Shown piece by piece: positions 57,124-64,000 of a stretch of DNA of 64,000 bases (position 1 is its first letter; every line of letters starts with the position of its first letter). The stretch covers positions 1 through 64,000 of the forward strand of contig NZ_JAALCR010000002.1 in assembly GCF_011065895.1 (NCBI RefSeq), written 5' to 3'. The stretch comes from Paludisphaera rhizosphaerae. Its GTDB lineage: Bacteria; Planctomycetota; Planctomycetia; Isosphaerales; Isosphaeraceae. A program made the translations under genes and the position numbers. A model generated the notes under the pieces. That model saw only the letters and a program-made list of their open reading frames with translations, was not told where the DNA came from and made no database searches.

Positions 57124-59745
57124 ATGGCCGAATCTGCGCCCACCCCGATGATGCAGCAGTACCGGGAGATGAAGGCGCGCGATCCTGACGCCCTTCTGCT
57201 CTTCCGGATGGGCGACTTCTACGAGATGTTCGGCGACGACGCCGTTCGCGCCTCGGCCCTGCTCGGGATCGCAGTCACGACGCGGGACAAGGACAAGGGA
57301 GACCAGGCCATGCCCATGGCCGGTTTCCCCCACCAGGCGCTCGAAACGTACCTGGCCAAGATCGTCCAGGCGGGTCAGCGGGCCGCTGTCTGCGAGCAGG
57401 TTGAGGACGCCAAGCAGGCCAAGGGGTTGGTCCGTCGCGACATCGTCCGCGTCGTCACGCCGGGGACGCTCACGGACGAGGCCCTCCTCGACCCTCGGAC
57501 GGCCAATTTCCTGGCGGCCGTGGTTGAATCCGGCTCGAAGATGGGCCTCGCCTGGGTGGAACTCTCGACCGGCCGATTCTCGCTCACGAGCCTCCTCCGC
57601 ACCGAGCTGGCCGACGAACTGGCCCGGCTCAATCCGGCCGAGACGATCGCCTCGGAACTGGCCGTCGACACTCCCTGGCTCCGAGCGCTGAGGGCCCAGC
57701 CAAACCATCCGGTAACGATCCGGCCCTCGTGGGACTTCCAGGTCGAACAGGCTCGCAAAACGCTCTTCGACCAGTTTGGCGTGGCCACCGTCGAAGGCTT
57801 CGGAATCGACGACCGGAGCCCGGAGATCCAGGCCGCCGGCGCGTTGGTGGCCTATCTCCGCGATACTCAGAAATCGTCGCTCGGCCACATCGCCCGTCTG
57901 ACTCCCTACCGCCGGGCCGACGTGCTGGCCCTCGACGAGACCACGCGCCGAAGCCTGGAATTGACCCGAACGCTTCGCGAGGGGAAACGTGAGGGATCAC
58001 TCCTCCAGGTGATCGACCGCACGTCGACGCCGATGGGCGCGCGGCTCCTCTCCGAGTACATCACCTCGCCGTTGACCTCCCCTGCTCTGATCGATGAGCG
58101 GCTGTCGGCCGTGGATGAGCTGTTCCAGGACTCAGCGCTCCGCGGCGACCTCCGCCACGCGCTGGGCGAAGCGTACGACCTTGAGCGTCTTGCGGCCCGC
58201 GCTGCGACCGGTCGGGCCACTCCTCGGGATCTCGTCGCCCTGGCCCGGACGCTCGCTTTGCTTCCGAAGGTCAAGGCGAGGCTCTCGGCGCGGCGTTCGA
58301 AGCGGCTGACCGAGCTGGAGGCGGCCCTCGAACTTTGTCCCGAGGTCCGTTCGGCCATCGAATCGGCCCTCGTTGAGGATCCTCCGCTAGCGATCAAGGA
58401 AGGCGGATTGATCCGTCAGGGGTTTCATGAGGAGCTGGACCGCCTGCGGTCGGCGTCGAAGGACGGCAAGTCGTGGATCGTCCGGTATCAGTCCGAGCAG
58501 ATCCGCCGAACGGGGATCCCCGGGCTGAAGGTCGGTTTTAACAACGTCTTCGGCTACTACATCGAGATCTCTCACGCCCAGTCCCAGCGCGGGGAGATCC
58601 CGTCCGAGTACATCCGGAAGCAGACCGTCAAGAACGCCGAGCGTTACTACACGCCCGAGTTGAAGGAATTCGAGAGCGAGGTCCGCAACGCCGACGAACG
58701 CGCCAACGCGCTGGAATATGAACTCTTCATCGCCCTCCGCGATCGAGTTTCCGCCGACGCCCCCCGGTTGATTCAAGCGGGTGCGGCTCTGGCCCAGGTG
58801 GACGTCCTGACTGCACTCGCGGAGCTGGCCGCGAGGCAGGGCTACTGCCGTCCTGAAGTCGTCGCGGAGCCCGTTTTCGAGGTCGAGGCCGGCCGTCACC
58901 CTGTCCTGGACGCGATCCTCCCCCGCGGCGAGTTCGTCCCAAACGACACGAGCCTGAGCCCCGAGGATGGGAACCTGCTTCTCATCACCGGCCCCAACAT
59001 GGCTGGCAAGAGCACCTACATCCGCCAGGTGGCGTTGATGGCGATCCTGGCCCAGATCGGCTCCTTCGTGCCGGCGAAGCGGGCGCGGATCGGCGTGGTC
59101 GACCGGCTGTTCGCCCGGGTCGGCGCCACCGACGAGCTTTCGCGCGGGCAGAGCACGTTCATGGTCGAGATGACCGAGACGGCCAACATCCTGAACAATG
59201 CAACGCCTCAAAGCCTGGTCATTCTCGACGAGATCGGTCGCGGCACCAGCACCTTCGACGGCGTCTCGCTTGCGTGGGCGATCGCCGAGCACCTGCACGA
59301 CGTCGTCGGCTGTCGGGCGCTCTTCGCCACGCACTATCACGAGCTTGTCGAACTGGAGAAGACCAAGTCGAGGCTTCGCAACGCCAACGTCGCCGTCGCC
59401 GAGAGCCAGGGGGAGATCGTCTTCCTCCACCGGATCGCCCCCGGCGGGGCCGACCAGAGCTACGGCATCCACGTCGCGAGGCTGGCCGGCGTTCCGACCC
59501 CGGTTCTCGATCGGGCCCGCGAGATCCTGGCGTTCCTGGAGAAGCAGCACGGTCCCGATCCCGGCCTGCCCGATGCGCCGGGGCCGATCAAGCGGAAGGT
59601 CAAGTCCGGACGCTCGCTGCAGGGGAGCCTGTTCTCCGCCTTGCCGGAGCCCCTGCTTGAAGAGCTTCGAAAGGTCGACCCTGCGGGGATCTCTTCCGAG
59701 GAGGCTCTGACCCTCGTGCGTCGCCTCCGCGAACTGGCGGGCTGA
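57124..59745 (+). CDS. mutS: DNA mismatch repair protein MutS
   Basis: Recognises base mismatches and starts repair. The 873-residue protein has the full MutS layout: PMMQQYREMKARDPDALLLF and FRMGDFYEMF at the start (mismatch-binding Phe-x-Glu), connector and lever domains, a clamp, and the ATPase with Walker A GPNMAGKSTYIRQV near residue 622, LFARVGATDELSRGQSTF, SLVILDEIGRGTSTFDG (Walker B), and ALFATHYHEL. The C-terminal helix region is present. ATG 57124 has GGAG 5 bases upstream; an upstream in-frame ATG (57016) is not supported. Confidence 0.97.
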   Translation: MAESAPTPMMQQYREMKARDPDALLLFRMGDFYEMFGDDAVRASALLGIAVTTRDKDKGDQAMPMAGFPHQALETYLAKIVQAGQRAAVCEQVEDAKQAKGLVRRDIVRVVTPGTLTDEALLDPRTANFLAAVVESGSKMGLAWVELSTGRFSLTSLLRTELADELARLNPAETIASELAVDTPWLRALRAQPNHPVTIRPSWDFQVEQARKTLFDQFGVATVEGFGIDDRSPEIQAAGALVAYLRDTQKSSLGHIARLTPYRRADVLALDETTRRSLELTRTLREGKREGSLLQVIDRTSTPMGARLLSEYITSPLTSPALIDERLSAVDELFQDSALRGDLRHALGEAYDLERLAARAATGRATPRDLVALARTLALLPKVKARLSARRSKRLTELEAALELCPEVRSAIESALVEDPPLAIKEGGLIRQGFHEELDRLRSASKDGKSWIVRYQSEQIRRTGIPGLKVGFNNVFGYYIEISHAQSQRGEIPSEYIRKQTVKNAERYYTPELKEFESEVRNADERANALEYELFIALRDRVSADAPRLIQAGAALAQVDVLTALAELAARQGYCRPEVVAEPVFEVEAGRHPVLDAILPRGEFVPNDTSLSPEDGNLLLITGPNMAGKSTYIRQVALMAILAQIGSFVPAKRARIGVVDRLFARVGATDELSRGQSTFMVEMTETANILNNATPQSLVILDEIGRGTSTFDGVSLAWAIAEHLHDVVGCRALFATHYHELVELEKTKSRLRNANVAVAESQGEIVFLHRIAPGGADQSYGIHVARLAGVPTPVLDRAREILAFLEKQHGPDPGLPDAPGPIKRKVKSGRSLQGSLFSALPEPLLEELRKVDPAGISSEEALTLVRRLRELAG

Positions 59746-59747
59746 TC

Positions 59748-60089
59748 ATGAATCCCACCTCCCACGAATCCGGCGATCTCCCCGAGGCGAGGCAGTCCCT
59801 GGAGAACCGCAGCCTCGGTCGGCTTCGGCTGGACGCCGAACCGCTGGAGGTGCAGCTAGCTCGACATCGGGCGGCCTTCCACGTCCTTGCCGGGGTCACG
59901 ACGGCGATCGCCGCGGCTTTCTTCGCTCTCTTCGCGGCCTTCGACCGCCCTGGCGTCGGTCTGGTGGTGGGGGCCCTGCTCTGGCTCCCGATTGTGGGAG
60001 TCTCCTGGCGAGATCACCGTCGACTCGCAAGAGCCGTCGAACACCAACTGCAAGAGCGGGCGAGGCTCGATCGGGACCAAAATCCTTGA
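59748..60089 (+). CDS. Small membrane protein of unknown function
   Basis: The 113-residue protein starts 2 bases after the mutS stop. It has a polar first 40 residues, two hydrophobic stretches near residues 45-65 and 68-86 (FHVLAGVTTAIAAAFFALFA, GVGLVVGALLWLPIVGV), probably two membrane helices, and a basic helical tail (HRRLARAVEHQLQERARL). No family is recognised. Its close spacing to mutS suggests co-transcription. Confidence 0.6.
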   Translation: MNPTSHESGDLPEARQSLENRSLGRLRLDAEPLEVQLARHRAAFHVLAGVTTAIAAAFFALFAAFDRPGVGLVVGALLWLPIVGVSWRDHRRLARAVEHQLQERARLDRDQNP

Positions 60090-60108
60090 ACTGAGCGAGG
60101 ATCGGCGC

Positions 60109-61308
60109 GTGATCGAGCAGACGCCGTCAACCGAGATCCGCCCCGAGTCGCATCGCCTCGAAGGCGTGGATCTGCTTCGCGGGCTGGTGATGGTGCTGAT
60201 GGCCCTCGATCACACGCGGGACTACTTCCAGGACGGCTCAATCGACCCGACCAACCTCACGCAGACGACTCCCGCGCTGTTCATAACGCGGTGGATCACG
60301 CATCTCTGCGCGCCGACGTTCGCTCTGCTGGCCGGTGTGGGAGTACGGCTTGCGTCGGACCGGGGACGAGACCACTGGGCGATGTTCCGTTACCTGGTCA
60401 CGCGAGGCCTATGGCTCATCCTTTTGGAGCAGACGGTCGTCAAGCTCGGCCTCTTCTTTCGGCCGAATCCCTCGCTCCTGTTGGGGCTGGTCTTTTGGTC
60501 GCTCGGCGGGTCGTTCGTGATCCTGGGAGTGCTTCTCGCGTTACGCGCTCCGGCGTGGTTCGACGGCCTGCTCGGGCTCGCGATCGTCGTCGGCCATAAC
60601 GCCCTGGATGCGCTGTCGCCGGGCGTTGGCGGTGTCTTGCGTCCGGCGGTGAGCTTTCTGTTCCGACCAGGCGTCGTCGGCCTGCCAGGGGGAGTGACCC
60701 TGTTGGTGGGCTATCCCGTGCTTCCCTGGTTCGGCGTGGTGGCTCTCGGCTACTGGTTGGGCGGCACCTATCGAATGGGGGCGCGTTCCAGACGCCTGCT
60801 CATGACGACCCTCGGCCTGGCGTCGATTGCCTTGTTCGTCGTTCTGCGGGTGAGTCGCTCGTATGGCGATCCCTCGACCTGGCAATCGGGAGGCGATGCG
60901 ATCACCTCTACCCTGTCATTTCTGAACTGCACGAAGTACCCGCCTTCCTTGCAGTTTCTCTTGATGACTCTCGGGCCAACCCTGCTGTTGCTCGCGGCCT
61001 TTGACGGTGGGATCGGCAGGGTAGGAGAGCCGTTGCTCACGTTCGGCCGGGTGCCGTTGTTCTTCTACCTGTCGCAGTGGTACGTCGCGCATGGACTGGC
61101 CCTGGCGGCGGCGTGGATTCAGGGGCAACCAACCGCCTGGCTTTTCGTGGAATCCCTCCCGGTCAAACCTCCTCTCGGCTGCGTCTACGGCCTGCCGGCG
61201 GTTTACGCCTGGTGGGGGCTGGTGGTCTTGTTGCTGTACGGCCCCTGCTTGTGGTTCGCCGCGTTCAAACGGCGGCATCGCGATTGGACGTGGCTCGGAT
61301 ACCTGTGA
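60109..61308 (+). CDS. DUF1624/heparan-glucosaminide N-acetyltransferase-like membrane protein
   Basis: The 399-residue polytopic protein begins with the catalytic-domain signature GVDLLRGLVMVLMALDHTRD near residue 20, with the Asp-His pair seen in PF07786. About ten membrane helices follow, with WITHLCAPTFALLAGVGVRL near 62 and VGEPLLTFGRVPLFFYLSQW near 305. Members transfer acyl groups to sugars or have unknown substrates. GTG 60109 is chosen (GAGG 8 bases upstream); a longer frame overlaps the previous gene. It ends at a shared terminator. Confidence 0.8.
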   Translation: MIEQTPSTEIRPESHRLEGVDLLRGLVMVLMALDHTRDYFQDGSIDPTNLTQTTPALFITRWITHLCAPTFALLAGVGVRLASDRGRDHWAMFRYLVTRGLWLILLEQTVVKLGLFFRPNPSLLLGLVFWSLGGSFVILGVLLALRAPAWFDGLLGLAIVVGHNALDALSPGVGGVLRPAVSFLFRPGVVGLPGGVTLLVGYPVLPWFGVVALGYWLGGTYRMGARSRRLLMTTLGLASIALFVVLRVSRSYGDPSTWQSGGDAITSTLSFLNCTKYPPSLQFLLMTLGPTLLLLAAFDGGIGRVGEPLLTFGRVPLFFYLSQWYVAHGLALAAAWIQGQPTAWLFVESLPVKPPLGCVYGLPAVYAWWGLVVLLLYGPCLWFAAFKRRHRDWTWLGYL

Positions 61309-61332
61309 CGAAGACCGGCGCACGGAAATACG

Positions 61333-61390
61333 AAGCCGGATGAGGGACGAAGCGCTTTCGACGCCTCGTGCTCTCATCCGGCTTTTGCTT
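61333..61390. terminator. Bidirectional intrinsic terminator
   Basis: AAGCCGGATGAG (61333-61344) pairs with CTCATCCGGCTT (61373-61384), followed by TTGCTTTTG-type T runs on the plus strand. The loop itself can pair further (ACGAAGCG with CGCCTCGT). It serves the convergent membrane acyltransferase and ECF sigma genes. Confidence 0.8.
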
Positions 61391-61403
61391 TGGCGATCAA
61401 AAC

Positions 61404-62072
61404 TCACCACCCGCGGGAAGCGCCGGCTCCGACGCAGTCCAGGGCTTCCTCATCCTCGTCCTCGCGGTCGAAGGGGAGACCTTCGGTCCACTCGTCGTCG
61501 GGAGCGGTCGCCTCCAACTCGGCGCGGAGCCGCTTACGGGCGGTGTGCAGCCGGCGCTTGATGGTGCCCAGGGGGACGTCCAACTCCTCGGCCATCTCGA
61601 TCAGCGACAGGTCGCGGATGTAGAAGGCGACGAGGGTCTCGCGGTCCAGATCCTTGAGCCGGCCCAGCGCCTGCCACAGCCGCTCGGCGCGTTCGCGGGT
61701 GATCATTGCTTCGATCGGCTGCTCGGAGGGCTCGAAGGCCCCCTCCAGCACGACGGCCTCGACGGTGAACGGGGTCGGCCGACGGGTGACGTGGTTGATC
61801 GCCATCCGGACGGCGACCTGCCGCAGCCAGCCGGCGAACCGCTCGGGCTCGCGGAGCTGGCTGAGCCGCCGCATGACGTGCAGGAAGACTTCCTGCGTCA
61901 GCTCCAGCGCCTCGCCGACGTTTCCCAGCCGACGGAGGGCGATCGCCCGCACCGTGGGCTCGAACTGCTCGACCAGGCGGCCGAAAGCGTCGCGGTCTCC
62001 GGCCTGAGCCTTCCGGACCAGGGCCGCGACTTCGATCCACCCCTGAGTTTCTTCCTCTCGCGTCTCCAGCAT
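61404..62072 (-). CDS. ECF sigma factor
   Basis: The 222-residue protein has ECF region 2 near residues 20-85 (DAFGRLVEQFEPTVRAIAL, ELTQEVFLHVMRRLSQL, WLRQVAVRMAINHVTRRP) and region 4 near 130-185 (LKDLDRETLVAFYIRDLSL then EELDVPLGTIKRRLHTARKR). The C-terminus is acidic (EGLPFDREDEDEEALD). The start is uncertain: ATG 62072 begins just before the sigma fold, and ATG 62144 in the same frame is an alternative; neither has a clear Shine-Dalgarno. No anti-sigma gene is adjacent. Confidence 0.88.
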   Translation of the reverse strand: MLETREEETQGWIEVAALVRKAQAGDRDAFGRLVEQFEPTVRAIALRRLGNVGEALELTQEVFLHVMRRLSQLREPERFAGWLRQVAVRMAINHVTRRPTPFTVEAVVLEGAFEPSEQPIEAMITRERAERLWQALGRLKDLDRETLVAFYIRDLSLIEMAEELDVPLGTIKRRLHTARKRLRAELEATAPDDEWTEGLPFDREDEDEEALDCVGAGASRGW

Positions 62073-62495
62073 GGCGACCACGGGACCCACCTTCCCCACT
62101 CCGGGGAGCTGCCGGCCTTCTCGCTCGTTCGACCCGATGTCCATGGGCCGAGTTGTCGAGCGAGCCTCCGGCGACGTCTCGAACCTGAAACGCTCGCGAG
62201 CGGACGCGGAACAGCCTGCGCGGGGGCCCCCGCACATCGCGGGGGGCGACCGTGGGCGTTCGGCGCGTCCGTAACGCGGCGACGCAAGGAAAAGCGCGTG
62301 CGCGGCGCGACCGGTTCGAGTCCGAGAAACCCGATTCGATCACATCCGCTTGAGTCGTGGCTCGTCAGGAGTCTTCAGCGGCCGCAGAGGTATGCAACGG
62401 GGAAGGCGCAGGCGAACGGGACCAAAGGCCCTTTCGGCGTTCATCCCCGCCGGCATGCTCCGGCGGCGAGCTTCAATTCAGGACGAACCGACTCG
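62073..62495. other. Region upstream of the ECF sigma gene
   Basis: About 420 bases between the sigma start chosen here and the next possible gene. It would hold the sigma gene's promoter. No convincing boxes or genes were seen. Confidence 0.4.
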
Positions 62496-62954
62496 TCATA
62501 ACCCGGCGGTCGCTGCTATGGCGGCAGCGGCGCTCGCCGACCGACTGCTTGCGGCCCCCGCCGCGCCGGCCTTCAGACCCGCGAAGGTTTTTCGCGATCC
62601 TAGGGTCGACGATCGGGACCAGGACGATCCGGAACCTGAGGACTGGCGAAGTCGCCAGCTTCTGGGTTGCTGGAGGGTCCTGAGGGACGCGTCGGCCGAC
62701 GCGGCGGTATCACAGGCCCCGAAGGGCAAGGAATCCGCCGGCGCCGGGTCGGTAATTGGGGGCGCCGGATAGACGACCCGTACGGGTTCGCCTACGAAAT
62801 GCACCCCCATGCGCTCACGCATGGCGTCTTGATGGGCGTGACGAATGCGCAGGGCCGTACCGTTGTTGACGCTCGTGTTAAGGACGAGCGACCGCGTCCC
62901 GAGATTCAGCCGGTTGGAAAGAGCCGACAGCGTCAGGTTGGTGCGGGTCAACAT
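62496..62954 (-). CDS. Hypothetical protein
   Basis: The 152-residue frame starts at ATG 62954 with GAGGG 7 bases upstream, the main reason for listing it. The first 85 residues (TRTNLTLSALSNRLNLGTRS, ALRIRHAHQDAMRERMGVHF, GEPVRVVYPAPPITDP) look like a real protein; the rest is Ser/Ala/Arg-rich low complexity. No signal, membrane helix or known family is seen. It could be a false frame. Confidence 0.4.
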   Translation of the reverse strand: MLTRTNLTLSALSNRLNLGTRSLVLNTSVNNGTALRIRHAHQDAMRERMGVHFVGEPVRVVYPAPPITDPAPADSLPFGACDTAASADASLRTLQQPRSWRLRQSSGSGSSWSRSSTLGSRKTFAGLKAGAAGAASSRSASAAAAIAATAGL

Positions 62955-63441
62955 GGCATTACCCTCGCATCCGCCTTCAGGTGGGGCGGGTTCACGGGGC
63001 GAGGCGTCGTCGGGATCGTCGCGTTTCCGTTCCGGTCGATGAAACCGGAGACGGCGGTCGCGACGGCGTCGAGGCCCCGCGAGGAAGGGGGCGGTTCCTG
63101 GCCGCCCCCGAGAGCATTCACCGAGACGGGATCTTCTGACCTCCCGATTCTCGATCGGACCAGGCACACGCCCGGATTCCGTGGATTCGTTCAAGCGTCG
63201 TTGGGAATGGGCCGCGATCCGCGCACAAGCTGCACGGCGACTCTTGATGGAGAGTCCACGGCCGATTCAAGCCCGTAGACATCTTAACTCGGGAACAAGT
63301 TCGCGCGAAATCGAAAAAAAAGTCAGGCAAACCTGATCGACGGGGGAATGCAGGTTGGCGACGGCCTGAGAGGGTGCTGGATAATGGCGACGAGGCCACG
63401 CGTTACGACGAGACCGATGCCTGGGCCGTGGGGGAGGTGGG
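62955..63441. other. Intergenic region, no gene seen
   Basis: About 490 bases between a minus-strand hypothetical gene and a plus-strand membrane protein. There is an A-rich patch near 63310-63325 (CGAAAAAAAAGTC). I see no gene, tRNA or repeat. Confidence 0.45.
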
Positions 63442-64000
63442 ATGATCGGGATTGGATGGCGACGTGCGGGTCTAATCGTGGCCTGCTACGGAGCGGCTGC
63501 GTTCGCCTGGTTTCTTTTTTCCACCCGGCTCGGCCCCTCGCTCGTCGCATCGGGATACGACGCCGCCGAAGCGACGGCCTGGGGACGGCTGGTGACGTTC
63601 TACGCGAGCGGCCTCGCTCGCGACGCCACCCTCGCCAAGTGGGAGATGGTCCGACCGGCGGTCGTCGCCGCCCTGGCGATCCACGCCTTGCTTCTGTTCA
63701 CCGTCATCCAGTGGACCCGAAACGCCGAGCCCTCGACGACGTCCCCTGAGGGATGGTGCGGTCGGGCGGCGACGATCGCCGTTCTCCTCGCGAGTTTCGT
63801 CCTACTGGTCCTGACGGCGCTCTTCGGCTCGATTCAAGACTACACCCTGTTTCGGGACATCTGGCGCGAGGTGCTTCGCGGCCACGACCCCTGGTTCATG
63901 GTTCCGGGAGGTCCTCGCGACGTTTATCCGCTCAACGCCTACGGCCCCTTCTTTAACGTCTTAGCGGTCCCCACGATCTGGCATCCGCTGGGGCCGAAGC
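63442..64000 (+). CDS. Polytopic glycosyltransferase-like protein, 3' end outside the window
   Basis: An open frame runs from ATG 63442 (GGAGG 4 bases upstream) to the window edge, 186 codons so far. Three membrane helices are visible (LIVACYGAAAFAWFLFSTRL near residue 8, VVAALAIHALLLFTVIQW near 75 and AATIAVLLASFVLLVLTALF near 110). After these come DYTLFRDIWREVLRGHDPWF and DVYPLNAYGPFFNVL, the pattern of the start of DUF2029/GT87 glycosyltransferases, which use polyprenyl-phosphate sugars at the membrane. Full length and family are not confirmed. Confidence 0.7.
   Translation, partial: MIGIGWRRAGLIVACYGAAAFAWFLFSTRLGPSLVASGYDAAEATAWGRLVTFYASGLARDATLAKWEMVRPAVVAALAIHALLLFTVIQWTRNAEPSTTSPEGWCGRAATIAVLLASFVLLVLTALFGSIQDYTLFRDIWREVLRGHDPWFMVPGGPRDVYPLNAYGPFFNVLAVPTIWHPLGPK

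Noticed and set aside
62496-63194. 232-codon version of the minus-strand hypothetical protein
   Set aside because: The first 80 codons are Arg/Pro-rich without a start signal. The shorter form from 62954 has a Shine-Dalgarno, and even that is listed with low confidence.

Overview
The window is high-GC DNA, most likely from a planctomycete of the Isosphaeraceae/Gemmatales type (Paludisphaera/Singulisphaera-like). That placement rests on gene content: a DUF1559 prepilin-like protein with a companion lipoprotein, four ECF sigma factors (two with membrane-spanning C-terminal extensions), an arylsulfatase, several planctomycete-type coiled-coil or membrane proteins of unknown function, and two groEL copies around groES. 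It was not confirmed by any database search. No rRNA, complete tRNA or CRISPR array was seen.

Layout. 0.1-1.1 kb: secreted alpha/beta hydrolase. 1.5-7.7 kb: chaperone block groEL-groES-groEL, strong terminator, then dnaJ-grpE-fmdB-yacG. 7.8-12.2 kb: DUF1559 protein, lipoprotein, ECF sigma factor with a C-terminal membrane helix, Tat-exported ferritin-like protein with unusual helix order, methyltransferase. 12.4-17.4 kb: pyruvate dehydrogenase operon (pdhA-pdhB-pdhC-lpd, minus strand). 17.8-20.0 kb: sigma/anti-sigma pair plus a membrane-anchored protein. 20.0-23.8 kb: sulfatase and an ECF sigma factor fused to a cysteine-less redoxin-like domain. 24.0-27.7 kb: aconitase and mqnD (futalosine menaquinone pathway). 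27.8-32.9 kb: three-gene ABC-2 export operon. 33.3-37.7 kb: His/Gly-rich secreted protein, pabA/trpG, moeA and lnt.

37.7-41.1 kb is the accessory part. It holds a tRNA-3'-half-like fragment, a DUF4177-like secreted protein, a DUF4160/DUF2442 pair, G/A-rich short tandem repeats, a broken IS4-type transposase, and two tandem paralogous genes of unknown function. The paralogues have a conserved N-terminal half and divergent C-terminal ends. They are bracketed by a 61-bp imperfect inverted repeat, and the upstream copy has a well-formed promoter with an operator-like dyad.

41.2-45.1 kb: a repeat-invaded gene of unknown function, coiled-coil and small membrane proteins, and a lone Rad52-type annealing protein with its own promoter. 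45.2-52.5 kb: alpha-glucan cluster glgA, GH57, galT, GH57. 52.5-56.2 kb: DUF58 protein and partner, a membrane protein, SAM hydroxide adenosyltransferase and queF. 56.6-61.3 kb: STAS protein, mutS, a small membrane protein and a DUF1624-type acyltransferase. 61.4-64.0 kb: ECF sigma factor, an uncertain ORF and the start of a polytopic glycosyltransferase-like gene that runs off the window.

The chromosome-backbone parts are ordinary housekeeping genes. The best candidates for something undescribed are the inverted-repeat-bracketed paralogue pair, the apparently permuted ferritin-like protein and the sigma-redoxin fusion.
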